From: JAXFPC01 sp034180005
Lineage (GTDB): Bacteria > Bacillota > Negativicutes > Acidaminococcales > Acidaminococcaceae
DNA: 10,127 bases
Reading direction: 5' to 3'
Assembly (NCBI GenBank): GCA_034180005.1
Contig: JAXFPC010000005.1
Span: 1-10,127 of the forward strand
The notes under the pieces are model-generated. The model was given only the letters and a program-made list of their open reading frames with translations. It searched no databases and was not told where the DNA came from. The translations under genes were made by a program, and so were the position numbers. Positions 1-6,633 of this stretch are shown here, piece after piece. Each line of letters starts with the position of its first letter. Position 1 is the first letter of the stretch.

Positions 1-1013
1 GCGCCGATACGCTGCGTTTCATGCTTATTACCGGCAACACTCCCGGTAACGATATGCGTTTCTATTGGGAACGCGTGGAAGCTACGAGAAATTTTGCCAA
101 CAAGATTTGGAACGCGTCTCGTTTTGCGCTGATGAATATGGAAGGCTACGATCCGCATGCGGAGCTTGCTCCTTACACTCTGGCGGATAAATGGATCCTT
201 TCCCGCCTGCAGAAAACTGCTCGGAGCGTTACGGAGATGTTGGAGAAATTTGAGCTGGGTGAAGCAGGCCGCATGATTTACGACTTTATCTGGGGAGAAG
301 TGTGCGACTGGTATATCGAGCTTGCCAAGCCGCGTCTTTACAGCAGGGAAAATCCGGCGGAGAGAGCGACGGCACAGCACGTTTTGGGAAGAGTTCTTAC
401 CGGAGCCATGCAGCTGCTCCATCCTTATATGCCGTTTATAACGGAAGAGATTTATCAGTGCCTGCCTCACGAAGGCGAAAGCATCATGACTTCCAGGTGG
501 CCTGTTGCGGATGCGGCGCTGATCGACGAAGAAGCGGAAGCGTTGATGAATGCCGTTATGGAAAGCATCAAGGCTGTGCGCAATATGCGTGCCGAGGTCA
601 ACGTCAACCCGGGCAAAAAAATCCCTGCTGTAATGTTGGTCAACAGGGCTTTCAAAGAAGGTGTGGAAGCCAACGCCGGTTATATCCATTTGATGGGTGC
701 GGTCAGCGAATTGACCGTGCTGGAGGAAAACGCTCCGAAACCGGAGAACGCTATGGCTGCCGTGGTAAGCGGTGTGGAAGTATATCTTCCTCTGGCAGGG
801 CTTATCGATGTGGAAAAAGAAGGGGCCCGTTTGCACAAAGAGTTGGCAACCATAGATAAAGAGCTGGCGAGAGTCGAGGGCAAGCTGGGGAATGAAGGCT
901 TCCTGGCAAAGGCTCCGGCGGATGTTATTGAAAAAGAAAAAGCTAAGGCTGAAGAGCTGCGTACTAAAAAAGCGGCGATAGACGAGCGCCTTGAGTATTT
1001 GCGAAATATCTGA
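1..1013 (+). CDS. valS: Valyl-tRNA synthetase, C-terminal part (5' end outside window)
   Basis: This class I aminoacyl-tRNA synthetase charges tRNA-Val in the cytoplasm. The reading frame is open from the first complete codon at position 3, so the first ATG at 21 is internal and the gene is cut by the window edge. About 336 residues are present, against roughly 880 for the whole enzyme. The visible part opens with ADTLRFMLITGNTPGNDMRF, the stretch that follows the KMSKS loop in ValRS. The anticodon-binding helical domain follows (ADKWILSRL, then a YMPFITEEIYQ stretch). The end is a charged coiled coil (IDVEKEGARLHKEL to the stop), the ValRS-specific C-terminal arm that contacts tRNA. The catalytic HIGH and KMSKS motifs lie upstream of the window. 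folC follows after 58 bases, an order common in Firmicutes. Identification is secure. Confidence 0.97.
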   Translation, partial: ADTLRFMLITGNTPGNDMRFYWERVEATRNFANKIWNASRFALMNMEGYDPHAELAPYTLADKWILSRLQKTARSVTEMLEKFELGEAGRMIYDFIWGEVCDWYIELAKPRLYSRENPAERATAQHVLGRVLTGAMQLLHPYMPFITEEIYQCLPHEGESIMTSRWPVADAALIDEEAEALMNAVMESIKAVRNMRAEVNVNPGKKIPAVMLVNRAFKEGVEANAGYIHLMGAVSELTVLEENAPKPENAMAAVVSGVEVYLPLAGLIDVEKEGARLHKELATIDKELARVEGKLGNEGFLAKAPADVIEKEKAKAEELRTKKAAIDERLEYLRNI

Positions 1014-1020
1014 GTTAAAG

Positions 1021-1055
1021 TGCGCATTCGGGCTTCTGCCGGGATGCGCATCTTT
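1021..1055 (+). terminator. Possible weak rho-independent terminator or attenuator between valS and folC
   Basis: A perfect 7-base inverted repeat, TGCGCAT (1021-1027) and ATGCGCA (1044-1050), encloses a GC-rich loop that can add CGG/CCG pairs. It starts 7 bases after the valS stop and is followed by only a short TCTTT. The folC ribosome binding site starts at 1059, so any read-through would feed folC directly. The short T-run makes full termination doubtful; partial attenuation or simple transcript stabilisation is equally possible. Confidence 0.45.
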
Positions 1056-1071
1056 ATGAGGGGTACATATT

Positions 1072-2373
1072 ATGAATTATGGAGAAACTTTAGCGTATCT
1101 TGAAAGTTTGGGCAAGTTCGGGATTCGTTTGGGCATGGAACGTATAGAGTGGTTGCTGCGGGAGCTGGGCGATCCTCAGCGGCAGCTGAAAACCGTCCAC
1201 GTGACAGGTACCAACGGCAAAGGATCAGTGACCGGCATGATCGCCGATATTTTTAAGTGTTCCGGTCTCAAAACGGGCAAATTCATTTCTCCTCATCTGG
1301 TGCGTTATAACGAACGCTTCAGTATCAACGGCGAGGAGATAAGCGACGCCGATTTGGCGGCAGTGCTGACCGACGTCAGGGAAGCTGCCGACAGCATCGT
1401 AGCTAAGGGTGTCTGCGAACAACCGACACAGTTCGAGGTGTTGACAGCGGCGGCTTTTCTCTGGTTTTTCAGACAGAAGACGGATTACGCCGTCATAGAG
1501 GTAGGCCTGGGAGGCTTGTGGGATTCGACCAACGTTATTGTGCCGGAGGTATCCGTCATTACTAACGTGCAGCTTGACCATACGGATCGTTGCGGCAAGG
1601 ATTTGGCTCATATTGCCTACCAAAAAGCCGGAATCATCAAAGACGGCGTGCCGGTGGTGACTGCGGCGCAGGGAGATGATGCTTTGGCGCCTGTCAGAAT
1701 TACGGCTATGTTCAAGGAAGCTCCGATTTACGAGTACGGCAAAACTTTTTGGGCGGAAGAATTGGCAAGCTCCATGGAAGAGCAAAGTTTTCTGCTGCGG
1801 GCAGGGGATTACTGCTCCGCTTATAAAATTCATCTGGCCGGTGAGCATCAGCTGATTAACGCTTCTGTAGCCATCGTCGCCGCCAAACTGGTTTCCAAAA
1901 AAGACGAGCGCATTACGGAAGCCGCGCTTCATGAGGGTGTTGCCGCTACTGTGTGGCCGGGCAGGTTGGAGCTGGTGCGAAAAGATCCCGTACTTATTTT
2001 GGACGGCGCGCATAATCCGGATGGCGCGCTGGCGCTGCGGCGATCTTTGGACAAATATTATCCAGAACGGAAAAGATACTTTATTTTCGGCATGATGGGT
2101 GACAAGGATATGGCTTCAGTCATAAAAAATCTGCTGCGGCCGGAGGACACGGTATATACGGTGCGCGCCGACAGCGGAGCGAGGGCGGCGGGAGAACAGG
2201 AACTGGCGCATTTGATAGGCGACGGCGCCAACGCGGAACCGAGTTTGACGGTTGCCTATGACAAAGCGGCAGCTGCTGCAGGCTCCCAAGGTATAATTTG
2301 CGTTTGCGGCAGTCTGTATTTGGTGGGAGAATTTAAAAAGATGCTTCTTGAAAACAGGGAGCGGCTTAATTAA
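1072..2373 (+). CDS. folC: Bifunctional folylpolyglutamate synthase / dihydrofolate synthase
   Basis: A 433-residue Mur-ligase-type enzyme that adds glutamate to dihydropteroate and to folates using ATP; it is cytoplasmic and acts in one-carbon metabolism. The length is normal for the family. Visible motifs are the P-loop VTGTNGKGS (residues 44-52), FISPHLVRYNERF (71-83), the EVGLGG...DSTN block (143-154), ITNVQLDHT (163-171), and KAGIIK (185-190), whose first lysine matches the carbamylated lysine of Mur-type ligases. The second domain carries WPGRLE (294-299) and LDGAHNP (309-315). The motif usually read GGRLDATN is GGLWDSTN here, a small deviation. The ATG at 1072 is chosen because GAGGGG (1059-1063) sits 8 bases upstream and the protein then begins at the usual family start. 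The next gene begins 12 bases after the stop, so they are probably co-transcribed. Confidence 0.95.
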   Translation: MNYGETLAYLESLGKFGIRLGMERIEWLLRELGDPQRQLKTVHVTGTNGKGSVTGMIADIFKCSGLKTGKFISPHLVRYNERFSINGEEISDADLAAVLTDVREAADSIVAKGVCEQPTQFEVLTAAAFLWFFRQKTDYAVIEVGLGGLWDSTNVIVPEVSVITNVQLDHTDRCGKDLAHIAYQKAGIIKDGVPVVTAAQGDDALAPVRITAMFKEAPIYEYGKTFWAEELASSMEEQSFLLRAGDYCSAYKIHLAGEHQLINASVAIVAAKLVSKKDERITEAALHEGVAATVWPGRLELVRKDPVLILDGAHNPDGALALRRSLDKYYPERKRYFIFGMMGDKDMASVIKNLLRPEDTVYTVRADSGARAAGEQELAHLIGDGANAEPSLTVAYDKAAAAAGSQGIICVCGSLYLVGEFKKMLLENRERLN

Positions 2374-2385
2374 GGATTAGGAATT

Positions 2386-3687
2386 ATGACGGAAAAAGGA
2401 AATGCCGGAAGCTTGAACAAATACATATATGTTTTGCTGTCGGCAGCAGTGGGAGTTATTCCTTTGCAGCAGGAGCTGGCGGCTTTTTTGGCAGCGGCTG
2501 CGGGAATAGCGACTTTGGCGCTGCGACTGACCGGGCAAAGGGAACGCGTAAGTGTGCTGTCAAAATGGCAGCAGGGGCTGTGCTGGACATTGCTGGCGAT
2601 AGGCGGAGCTTCCGTTTATTTTTCCGCCGACCGTTTTTTATCGGCGTATAATTATGCCTACGTGGTCGGGCAGTACAGCTTGCTTATTTGTGCGCTGCTT
2701 TACGTCGGCGGTGCGGAAGGAGTGCGGCGCGTCGGGGGCGGCTTCAAAAGTCTGCCTTTTTACCTGCAGCTTTTGGCAATCCTGCTGACTGTGTCATTCT
2801 TCGTCAGCGCCGTCGGCATCCTGCAAAAATTTCTGGGTGTTGCGGCGGAGAGCGTTTGGGTGGATCAGCAGCAGTTTCCGGAGCTTAAGGTGCGTGTATA
2901 TTCCACTTTGGTCAATCCCAACATTCTGGCGGGCTATCTTGTGCTGGTGACAGCGTACGCTACGGTGTTTTTGTGCGCCTGTTCTGAACGGGGCAAGCTG
3001 TGGTTGGCGCTTTTGACGGCTGATCTCCTGGCTTTTGTCTGCCTGCTTTACACTTATTCTCGTGGCAATTGGCTGGCCTGCGCCGTTATGCTGCCGGCTT
3101 TTGCTTTATTTTTCAAAAGGAAGGCGCTGTTGCCCGTCATTCTCGCGGGGGCGGGCGGATTGGCGCTGGGAGGACAGCAGGTTGTGCAGCGGTTGGCTTC
3201 CGTCGTCAGCGGTGCAGACACTTCCGCCGCTTTACGGATGGCGTATATTCACAGCACCAAAGCCATCATCGAAGATTTTCCGTGGGGTGTGGGCTGGTAC
3301 GGCTATCGCTTTGTGTATCCGGACTATAATTATTATCTCAGCGACACCGGTGTGATTATGTACCATTGCCATAACCTTTTTCTGAATCTGACGGCTGAGC
3401 TTGGATATCACGGCTTGGCGATATTTTTGCTGCTGTGGGGAAGTTTTCTTTATCGCGGGTTGCAGTTGGCGCGACAGGGCAAAAGCGCGTGGCTGCGCGC
3501 GGCGGGGCAGGCGTATCTCACCGCTTCGCTGGGTATTGCCGTGGGCGGTATGACGGATCATGTCTACTTTAATACACAGATGGGACTGCTTTTTTGGACG
3601 CTGGGAATCATCACCATGCTGGCCTGGAGGGAACAGCAAAAAGCTGTCGGGCGTGCCGATGCGGACGGAAAGACGGCAGAGGATTAA
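2386..3687 (+). CDS. O-antigen ligase / Wzy-polymerase-like multi-span membrane protein
   Basis: A 433-residue integral membrane protein with about ten to twelve hydrophobic segments, for example residues 14-48, 63-80, 93-108, 123-150, 178-199, 205-222, 229-243, 248-263, 342-356 and 376-413. The pattern is that of the Wzy_C / O-antigen ligase family, which moves undecaprenyl-linked glycan onto lipid A core or polymerises it on the outer face of the cytoplasmic membrane. Visible family marks are LVNPNILAGY (175-184), YSRGNWLA (224-231, like the family SRGxWL), a large loop (about 264-328) and the CHNLFLN...ELGYHG block (328-343) with the expected His-Asn pair (H329, N330). AAGGA lies 9 bases ahead of the ATG. 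No other glycan genes are in the window, so the substrate cannot be named. It could also be a protein O-glycosylation ligase. Confidence 0.8.
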   Translation: MTEKGNAGSLNKYIYVLLSAAVGVIPLQQELAAFLAAAAGIATLALRLTGQRERVSVLSKWQQGLCWTLLAIGGASVYFSADRFLSAYNYAYVVGQYSLLICALLYVGGAEGVRRVGGGFKSLPFYLQLLAILLTVSFFVSAVGILQKFLGVAAESVWVDQQQFPELKVRVYSTLVNPNILAGYLVLVTAYATVFLCACSERGKLWLALLTADLLAFVCLLYTYSRGNWLACAVMLPAFALFFKRKALLPVILAGAGGLALGGQQVVQRLASVVSGADTSAALRMAYIHSTKAIIEDFPWGVGWYGYRFVYPDYNYYLSDTGVIMYHCHNLFLNLTAELGYHGLAIFLLLWGSFLYRGLQLARQGKSAWLRAAGQAYLTASLGIAVGGMTDHVYFNTQMGLLFWTLGIITMLAWREQQKAVGRADADGKTAED

Positions 3688-3696
3688 GCATACGCA

Positions 3697-3732
3697 TTTA
3701 CATTTGCCGTCGGCAGGGTTAAAATAAAAATG
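3697..3732 (+). promoter_or_regulatory. Predicted sigma-A-type promoter for the DRTGG/ATPase/hydrogenase-like cassette
   Basis: TTTACA (3697-3702) and TAAAAT (3720-3725) each match the consensus at 5 of 6 bases and are separated by exactly 17. A transcript would start near 3732, about 35 bases ahead of the cassette's first start codon. The spacer contains the palindrome TGCCG-T-CGGCA (3705-3715), a possible operator lying under the polymerase. I see no clear terminator after the preceding gene, so read-through from it is possible. Confidence 0.6.
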
Positions 3733-3766
3733 ATATTGATATATGCGGAAGAACGGTGGTGTAGTC

Positions 3767-4126
3767 ATGAAATTATGTGAAGTGCAGGAGCTTTTGCAGG
3801 CGGAAGTCCTCTCGCGGGAGGATCTTTTGACTGCCGAAACGGACAGCTGCTTCGGCGGCGACCTGATGAGCGACGTACTGGCTTTTACAGAGCGGGGTAC
3901 GTTACTCTGCACAAGTCTTACCAACGGACAGGTCGTGCGTACAGCCGATATGTCGGAGCTGGCTGCGGTCGTTTTTGTGTTGGGCAAGCGTCCGGCCGCG
4001 GAAGTGACGGAAGCCGCGGCAAGCAGCGGCCTGGTGACGATGACTACGAAGCGCACGCTGTTTGAAGCCTGCGGTATATTATATGCCGGCGGGCTGCGAA
4101 GCTGCTGCGGGAAGGAGAAACCATGA
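3767..4126 (+). CDS. Cysteine-rich DRTGG-like domain protein (first of two in the cassette)
   Basis: A small soluble protein of 119 residues with no signal peptide or membrane segment. It aligns by eye over its length with the protein at 5948-6295. Shared points are the start (MKLCEVQELL against MKVKEMETAL), the glycine turn and helix (FGGDLMSDVLAF, 29-40, against SGGYVSDLLSNV), the hydrophobic strand LAAVVFVLG (65-73), and the final FEACGILY (99-106) against FELAGKLY. That is the pattern of stand-alone DRTGG-domain proteins, whose exact role is not settled. It has six cysteines (4, 28, 48, 102, 113, 114), whereas its partner has one, so redox or metal binding is conceivable. The start at 3767 is preferred over the ATG at 3743 because GGTGGTG (3755-3761) sits 5 bases upstream and the paralog begins at the same point. 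Its stop overlaps the next start as ATGA. Confidence 0.72.
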   Translation: MKLCEVQELLQAEVLSREDLLTAETDSCFGGDLMSDVLAFTERGTLLCTSLTNGQVVRTADMSELAAVVFVLGKRPAAEVTEAAASSGLVTMTTKRTLFEACGILYAGGLRSCCGKEKP

Positions 4127-4563
4127 TCGAAGAAAAATCCGTCAAACTGAATTGTGTTGTGCGCGGCGGCGACTTTGACACGGCGGGAGAAGCTTCCGCC
4201 AAAATCAAACGTATGCTGCAGCGGTTGGGAATACCGGCGGCTGTGATTCGCAGAGCCGCCATCTCCTCCTACGAAGCTGAGCTGAACGTGATTATTCACG
4301 CCGATGAAGGTGAGCTTACGGCAGAGGTCTTTCCGGACCGCACCTTGATCACCGTGCGCGACAGAGGCCCCGGCATAGCCGACATTGACAAGGCTTTGCA
4401 GGAGGGGTGGTCCACGGCTCCGGACTATGTTCGGCAAATGGGCTTCGGCGCCGGCATGGGACTGCCCAACATGGTCAAATGCTCCGACACGTTCGAGATA
4501 AAGTCGGAGGTAGGCTCCGGCACTACGATAAACATGAGCTTCGCTCACGGCGAAGACAGATAA
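4123..4563 (+). CDS. RsbW/RsbT/SpoIIAB-like GHKL ATPase (anti-sigma or switch-kinase type)
   Basis: A soluble 146-residue protein with a single HATPase_c (GHKL) domain and little else, the size of the stand-alone serine kinases RsbW, RsbT and SpoIIAB. Visible boxes are the N box (E51 and N55 in SSYEAELNVIIHA), the G1 box DRGPGIAD (80-87), the G2 lid GFGAGMGLPNM (107-117), and a closing SEVGSGTTI (128-136). The glycine-rich lid followed by a DTFEIKSE stretch looks closer to RsbT-like switch kinases than to RsbW. Such proteins bind ATP and phosphorylate or sequester a partner (anti-anti-sigma or STAS protein, or a sigma factor). No sigma factor, STAS protein or phosphatase is in the window, so the target is unknown. 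It starts inside the previous stop (ATGA) and ends 20 bases before the hydrogenase-like gene, so coupled expression is likely. Confidence 0.87.
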   Translation: MIEEKSVKLNCVVRGGDFDTAGEASAKIKRMLQRLGIPAAVIRRAAISSYEAELNVIIHADEGELTAEVFPDRTLITVRDRGPGIADIDKALQEGWSTAPDYVRQMGFGAGMGLPNMVKCSDTFEIKSEVGSGTTINMSFAHGEDR

Positions 4564-4583
4564 AGCATAAGAGAGGTGCCGCA

Positions 4584-5951
4584 ATGACTCAGACAGAGTA
4601 TTTTCACTCGGTGAGGCTGCAGCGGGATAAGTGTCAGGGCTGTGTGTTCTGTGTCAAAGTTTGTCCGACCGAGGCGGTGCGCGTCCGCAACGGCAAGGCG
4701 GAAATTTTGGGCGACAGGTGCATAGACTGCGGCGCTTGCGCAGCCAAGTGTCCTTATCATGCGTTCAGCGTTCAGACGGACTCTTTGGAAGATCTGCAAA
4801 AATATAAATATAATATAGTTCTGCCGGCACCGTCCCTCTACGCTCAATTCTCGGAGGAAATACCGCTGGAGGATATTTGGCGCGGACTGCATGATCTCGG
4901 CTTCGACGAAATTTTCGATATTTCGCTGGCTTCGGAATACGCGGCGCGGGAGATAGAGGATTATGTGAACGGTTACGGCTCAGGACGTCGCCCGATTATC
5001 TCGGCGGCTTGTCCGGCAGTATTGCGGCTGATACAGGTAAAGTTTCCGGAGTTGATCCCGCAGTTGGTACCGGTACTGTCGCCAACTGAACTGGCAGCTG
5101 TTTATGTCAAGCGTACAGCCGTTGCCGAAATGGGTTTGACTGCTGCGGACATCGGCGTGTGGTTCATTTCTCCCTGCCCTTCAAAGGAAAGCAACATTCG
5201 TCAGTCCGTGGATGTGATAGATACGGCGCTGTCGGGAAGTTTCAGCGTTACGGAGATTTACGGTCTGCTGCTTAAGCGCCTCGGCGGCAGCGGCAGTTTG
5301 CGCATCAGGACCGGCTCTTCCTACGGCATGGGGTGGGGAGCTTACGGAGGCGAGATTCGCTCGGCGGGCATCAGGAACGGACTTTCCGTACACGGTATAG
5401 AAAACGTTTACGATGTGTTGGAGCAGATTTCCATGAACAAGATGCCTCAACTGGATTATCTGGAATGTTACACTTGCCGGGGCGGCTGCGTCGGCGGTTT
5501 GCTGACGGCGGAAAATAAATTTGTCGCCGAAAATAATCTGCGCCGTCGCATTCAGCAGCTGCGGCAAACGGAGCCGGAAAATCGCAGGGAAACTTTGCGG
5601 CGAAGCATGACGTTGCACGACTTTCCCGTTTCGGCGGAATTGCGGAAAAAAATAACGCCTCGACCCATGATGCAGTTGGATGAGGACATTGTGGAAGCGA
5701 TGGAGAAATTCGAGCGCATGGAAGAAGTGCTCACCTCCCTGCCGGGATTGGACTGCGGCGCTTGCGGCGCTCCCAGCTGTCAGGGTCTGGCGGAGGATAT
5801 AGTGCAGGGTAAAGCTACCGAGATAAATTGTATTTTCAAGCTGCGTTCCAGCGTACATCGTATCGCCCGCGGGATGATGGAGCTGGCAAGGCAGATTCCT
5901 GCGGCCGATGAACCGGGAGCGCCGAAAACAAATGAGGGGGATGAAGAATGA
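4584..5951 (+). CDS. [FeFe]-hydrogenase-like iron-sulfur protein, putative sensory (HydS-like) type
   Basis: A 455-residue cytoplasmic protein with three parts. Residues 14-60 hold two ferredoxin-type [4Fe-4S] sites (C17, C20, C23, C27; C46, C49, C52, C56). Residues about 78-325 are an iron-hydrogenase large-subunit domain keeping all four H-cluster cysteines: C143 in SAACPAV, C198 in ISPCPSKES, and C298 and C302 in ECYTCRGGCVGG. Residues 387-420 carry a further Fe-S motif (C391, C394, C399, C416). The cysteine that passes protons in catalytic enzymes (C299 of clostridial CpI) is alanine here (A142). The two methionines near the cluster appear as S196 and Y296, while the lysine K201 is kept. 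From memory of the family, such changes mark group C/D sensory enzymes rather than H2 producers. There is no PAS domain. The ATG at 4584 follows GAGAGGTG (4571-4578). The stop overlaps the next gene as ATGA. Assignment to a sensor is inference. Confidence 0.85.
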   Translation: MTQTEYFHSVRLQRDKCQGCVFCVKVCPTEAVRVRNGKAEILGDRCIDCGACAAKCPYHAFSVQTDSLEDLQKYKYNIVLPAPSLYAQFSEEIPLEDIWRGLHDLGFDEIFDISLASEYAAREIEDYVNGYGSGRRPIISAACPAVLRLIQVKFPELIPQLVPVLSPTELAAVYVKRTAVAEMGLTAADIGVWFISPCPSKESNIRQSVDVIDTALSGSFSVTEIYGLLLKRLGGSGSLRIRTGSSYGMGWGAYGGEIRSAGIRNGLSVHGIENVYDVLEQISMNKMPQLDYLECYTCRGGCVGGLLTAENKFVAENNLRRRIQQLRQTEPENRRETLRRSMTLHDFPVSAELRKKITPRPMMQLDEDIVEAMEKFERMEEVLTSLPGLDCGACGAPSCQGLAEDIVQGKATEINCIFKLRSSVHRIARGMMELARQIPAADEPGAPKTNEGDEE

Positions 5952-6295
5952 AGGTTAAAGAAATGGAGACAGCTCTGGGATTGCAGCTTTTGACGAAAGA
6001 TTTGTCGGAGGACGCTCTTAACAGAGAACTCAGCGGCGGTTACGTGTCCGATCTTTTGAGCAACGTCATGGGACAGAGCGAGGAAGACATGGTTTGGATA
6101 ACAATGCAGGGACATAAGAATGTGGCTGCCGCAGCTTCGCTGATGGGCATAGCTGCCGTGGTCGTAGCCGGTGGAGCGCCGGTTGCCGATGAAACACTGA
6201 GTAAGGCTGCGCAAAATGACGTAGCCGTATTCAGTTCCGCGGCTTCGGCTTTCGAGCTGGCAGGAAAGCTGTACTGTCTGGGAGTGGGCAGATAG
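5948..6295 (+). CDS. DRTGG-like domain protein (second of two in the cassette)
   Basis: A soluble protein of 115 residues matching the pattern of stand-alone DRTGG-domain proteins: MKVKEMETALGLQLL at the start, SGGYVSDLLSNVM (29-41), the strand MVWITMQGHKNVAAAA (48-63), the hydrophobic strand IAAVVVAGG (68-76), and SAFELAGKLY (100-109). DRTGG domains also occur inside phosphotransacetylases and CBS/DHH proteins, but the function of the free form is not established, so none is claimed. It has only one cysteine (C110), unlike its paralog at the front of the cassette. Its ATG lies inside the stop of the hydrogenase-like gene (ATGA), so translation is probably coupled and it likely works with that protein. 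It is the last gene of the cassette; a 536-base gap follows. Confidence 0.83.
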   Translation: MKVKEMETALGLQLLTKDLSEDALNRELSGGYVSDLLSNVMGQSEEDMVWITMQGHKNVAAAASLMGIAAVVVAGGAPVADETLSKAAQNDVAVFSSAASAFELAGKLYCLGVGR

Positions 6296-6345
6296 ATTTG
6301 TGCAGCTTCGGCGTGCAGTGCAAGCAACTTACGAAAAAAAAATAA

Positions 6346-6367
6346 AAAAAAGCCAATCGCTTATTTC
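6346..6367 (+). terminator. Weak candidate terminator after the cassette
   Basis: AAGC (6350-6353) pairs with GCTT (6359-6362) over a 5-base loop. After one A/A mismatch, three more A-T pairs form between the preceding A-tract and TTT at 6364-6366. An A-tract, stem and T-run layout is typical of intrinsic terminators, but this stem is short and low in GC and the T-run is interrupted, so the call is weak. I see nothing better for ending the cassette transcript. Confidence 0.2.
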
Positions 6368-6412
6368 TGTGCAATAAACGTCGCTCAAGGTGCAAAATAA
6401 TAAATTAATGTA

Positions 6413-6500
6413 TTTCTTAAAAATACACAAAGACCTTAAAAGGTGAAAAGTATTTTCGTGAATAGAGAAAACGACGTCTTGAAAAGGTATTTTTAAGAAA
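6413..6500. repeat. 14-base perfect inverted repeat with a 60-base spacer
   Basis: TTTCTTAAAAATAC (6413-6426) is the exact reverse complement of GTATTTTTAAGAAA (6487-6500). The left arm alone can also fold locally (TGTATTT 6409-6415 with AAATACA 6421-6427). The repeat is AT-only apart from one C/G pair in each half, and it lies upstream of the CoA-transferase promoter. It could be a protein-binding pair of sites, a long stem in a transcript, or a remnant of an inserted element; nothing in the spacer codes for a protein. Confidence 0.6.
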
Positions 6501-6527
6501 AGAGCAAAATTGTTACATATAAAAAAC

Positions 6528-6563
6528 TTGCTATGTTACAGTTTTATTGGTATTATATTAGCG
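6528..6563 (+). promoter_or_regulatory. Predicted promoter for the riboswitch / CoA-transferase transcript
   Basis: TTGCTA (6528-6533), a 17-base spacer, and TATTAT (6551-6556, 5 of 6 matches) preceded by TGG, an extended -10 element. The start would be near 6563, giving a leader of about 269 bases that contains the whole predicted cobalamin riboswitch. One TGTTACA repeat copy lies in the spacer and the other just upstream of the -35, so a regulator binding them could affect this promoter. A second TATAAT with extended -10 (6647-6655) lies inside the riboswitch and is treated separately. Confidence 0.55.
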
Positions 6564-6633
6564 TTGATGTTTTTTAGATATGGCGGTTGTGCTCGCTAAA
6601 GCGCTGAAAATGTTTGCAAAAAATGTGTGAATT

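Larger units (their letters stand above)
6296..6633. other. AT-rich intergenic region without a gene (first part of the 536-base gap)
   Basis: No convincing reading frame or homolog is visible on either strand. From left to right it holds: a TTCG-loop hairpin right after the stop codon (TGCAGC 6301-6306 with GC-g-TGCA to 6317); an A-tract broken by one T (6334-6351); a 14-base perfect inverted repeat (6413-6426 with 6487-6500); small hairpins inside that repeat (CCTT/AAGG near 6434 and GAAAA/TTTTC near 6446); two TGTTACA copies (6511-6517 and 6534-6540); and a promoter (6528-6556). The base composition is far more AT-rich than the genes on either side. Confidence 0.7.

Noticed and set aside
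3743..3766. Earlier ATG for the first DRTGG-like gene
   Set aside because: No ribosome binding site lies upstream, and the extra eight residues have no counterpart in the paralog, which begins exactly at the later methionine.
4407..4583. Earlier start for the hydrogenase-like gene, adding 59 residues
   Set aside because: The extension overlaps the ATPase gene in another frame, has no ribosome binding site, and is arginine- and histidine-rich shadow sequence. The ATG at 4584 has GAGAGGTG and the ferredoxin motif begins soon after it.
3232..4584. Minus-strand open frame of 450 codons crossing three genes
   Set aside because: It spans gene boundaries and a promoter, its product is low in recognisable structure, and all three plus-strand products have family motifs and ribosome binding sites.
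6331..6366. Minus-strand terminator using the A-tract as a T-run
   Set aside because: No minus-strand gene exists anywhere to the right that would need it, and the stem is only four strong pairs.
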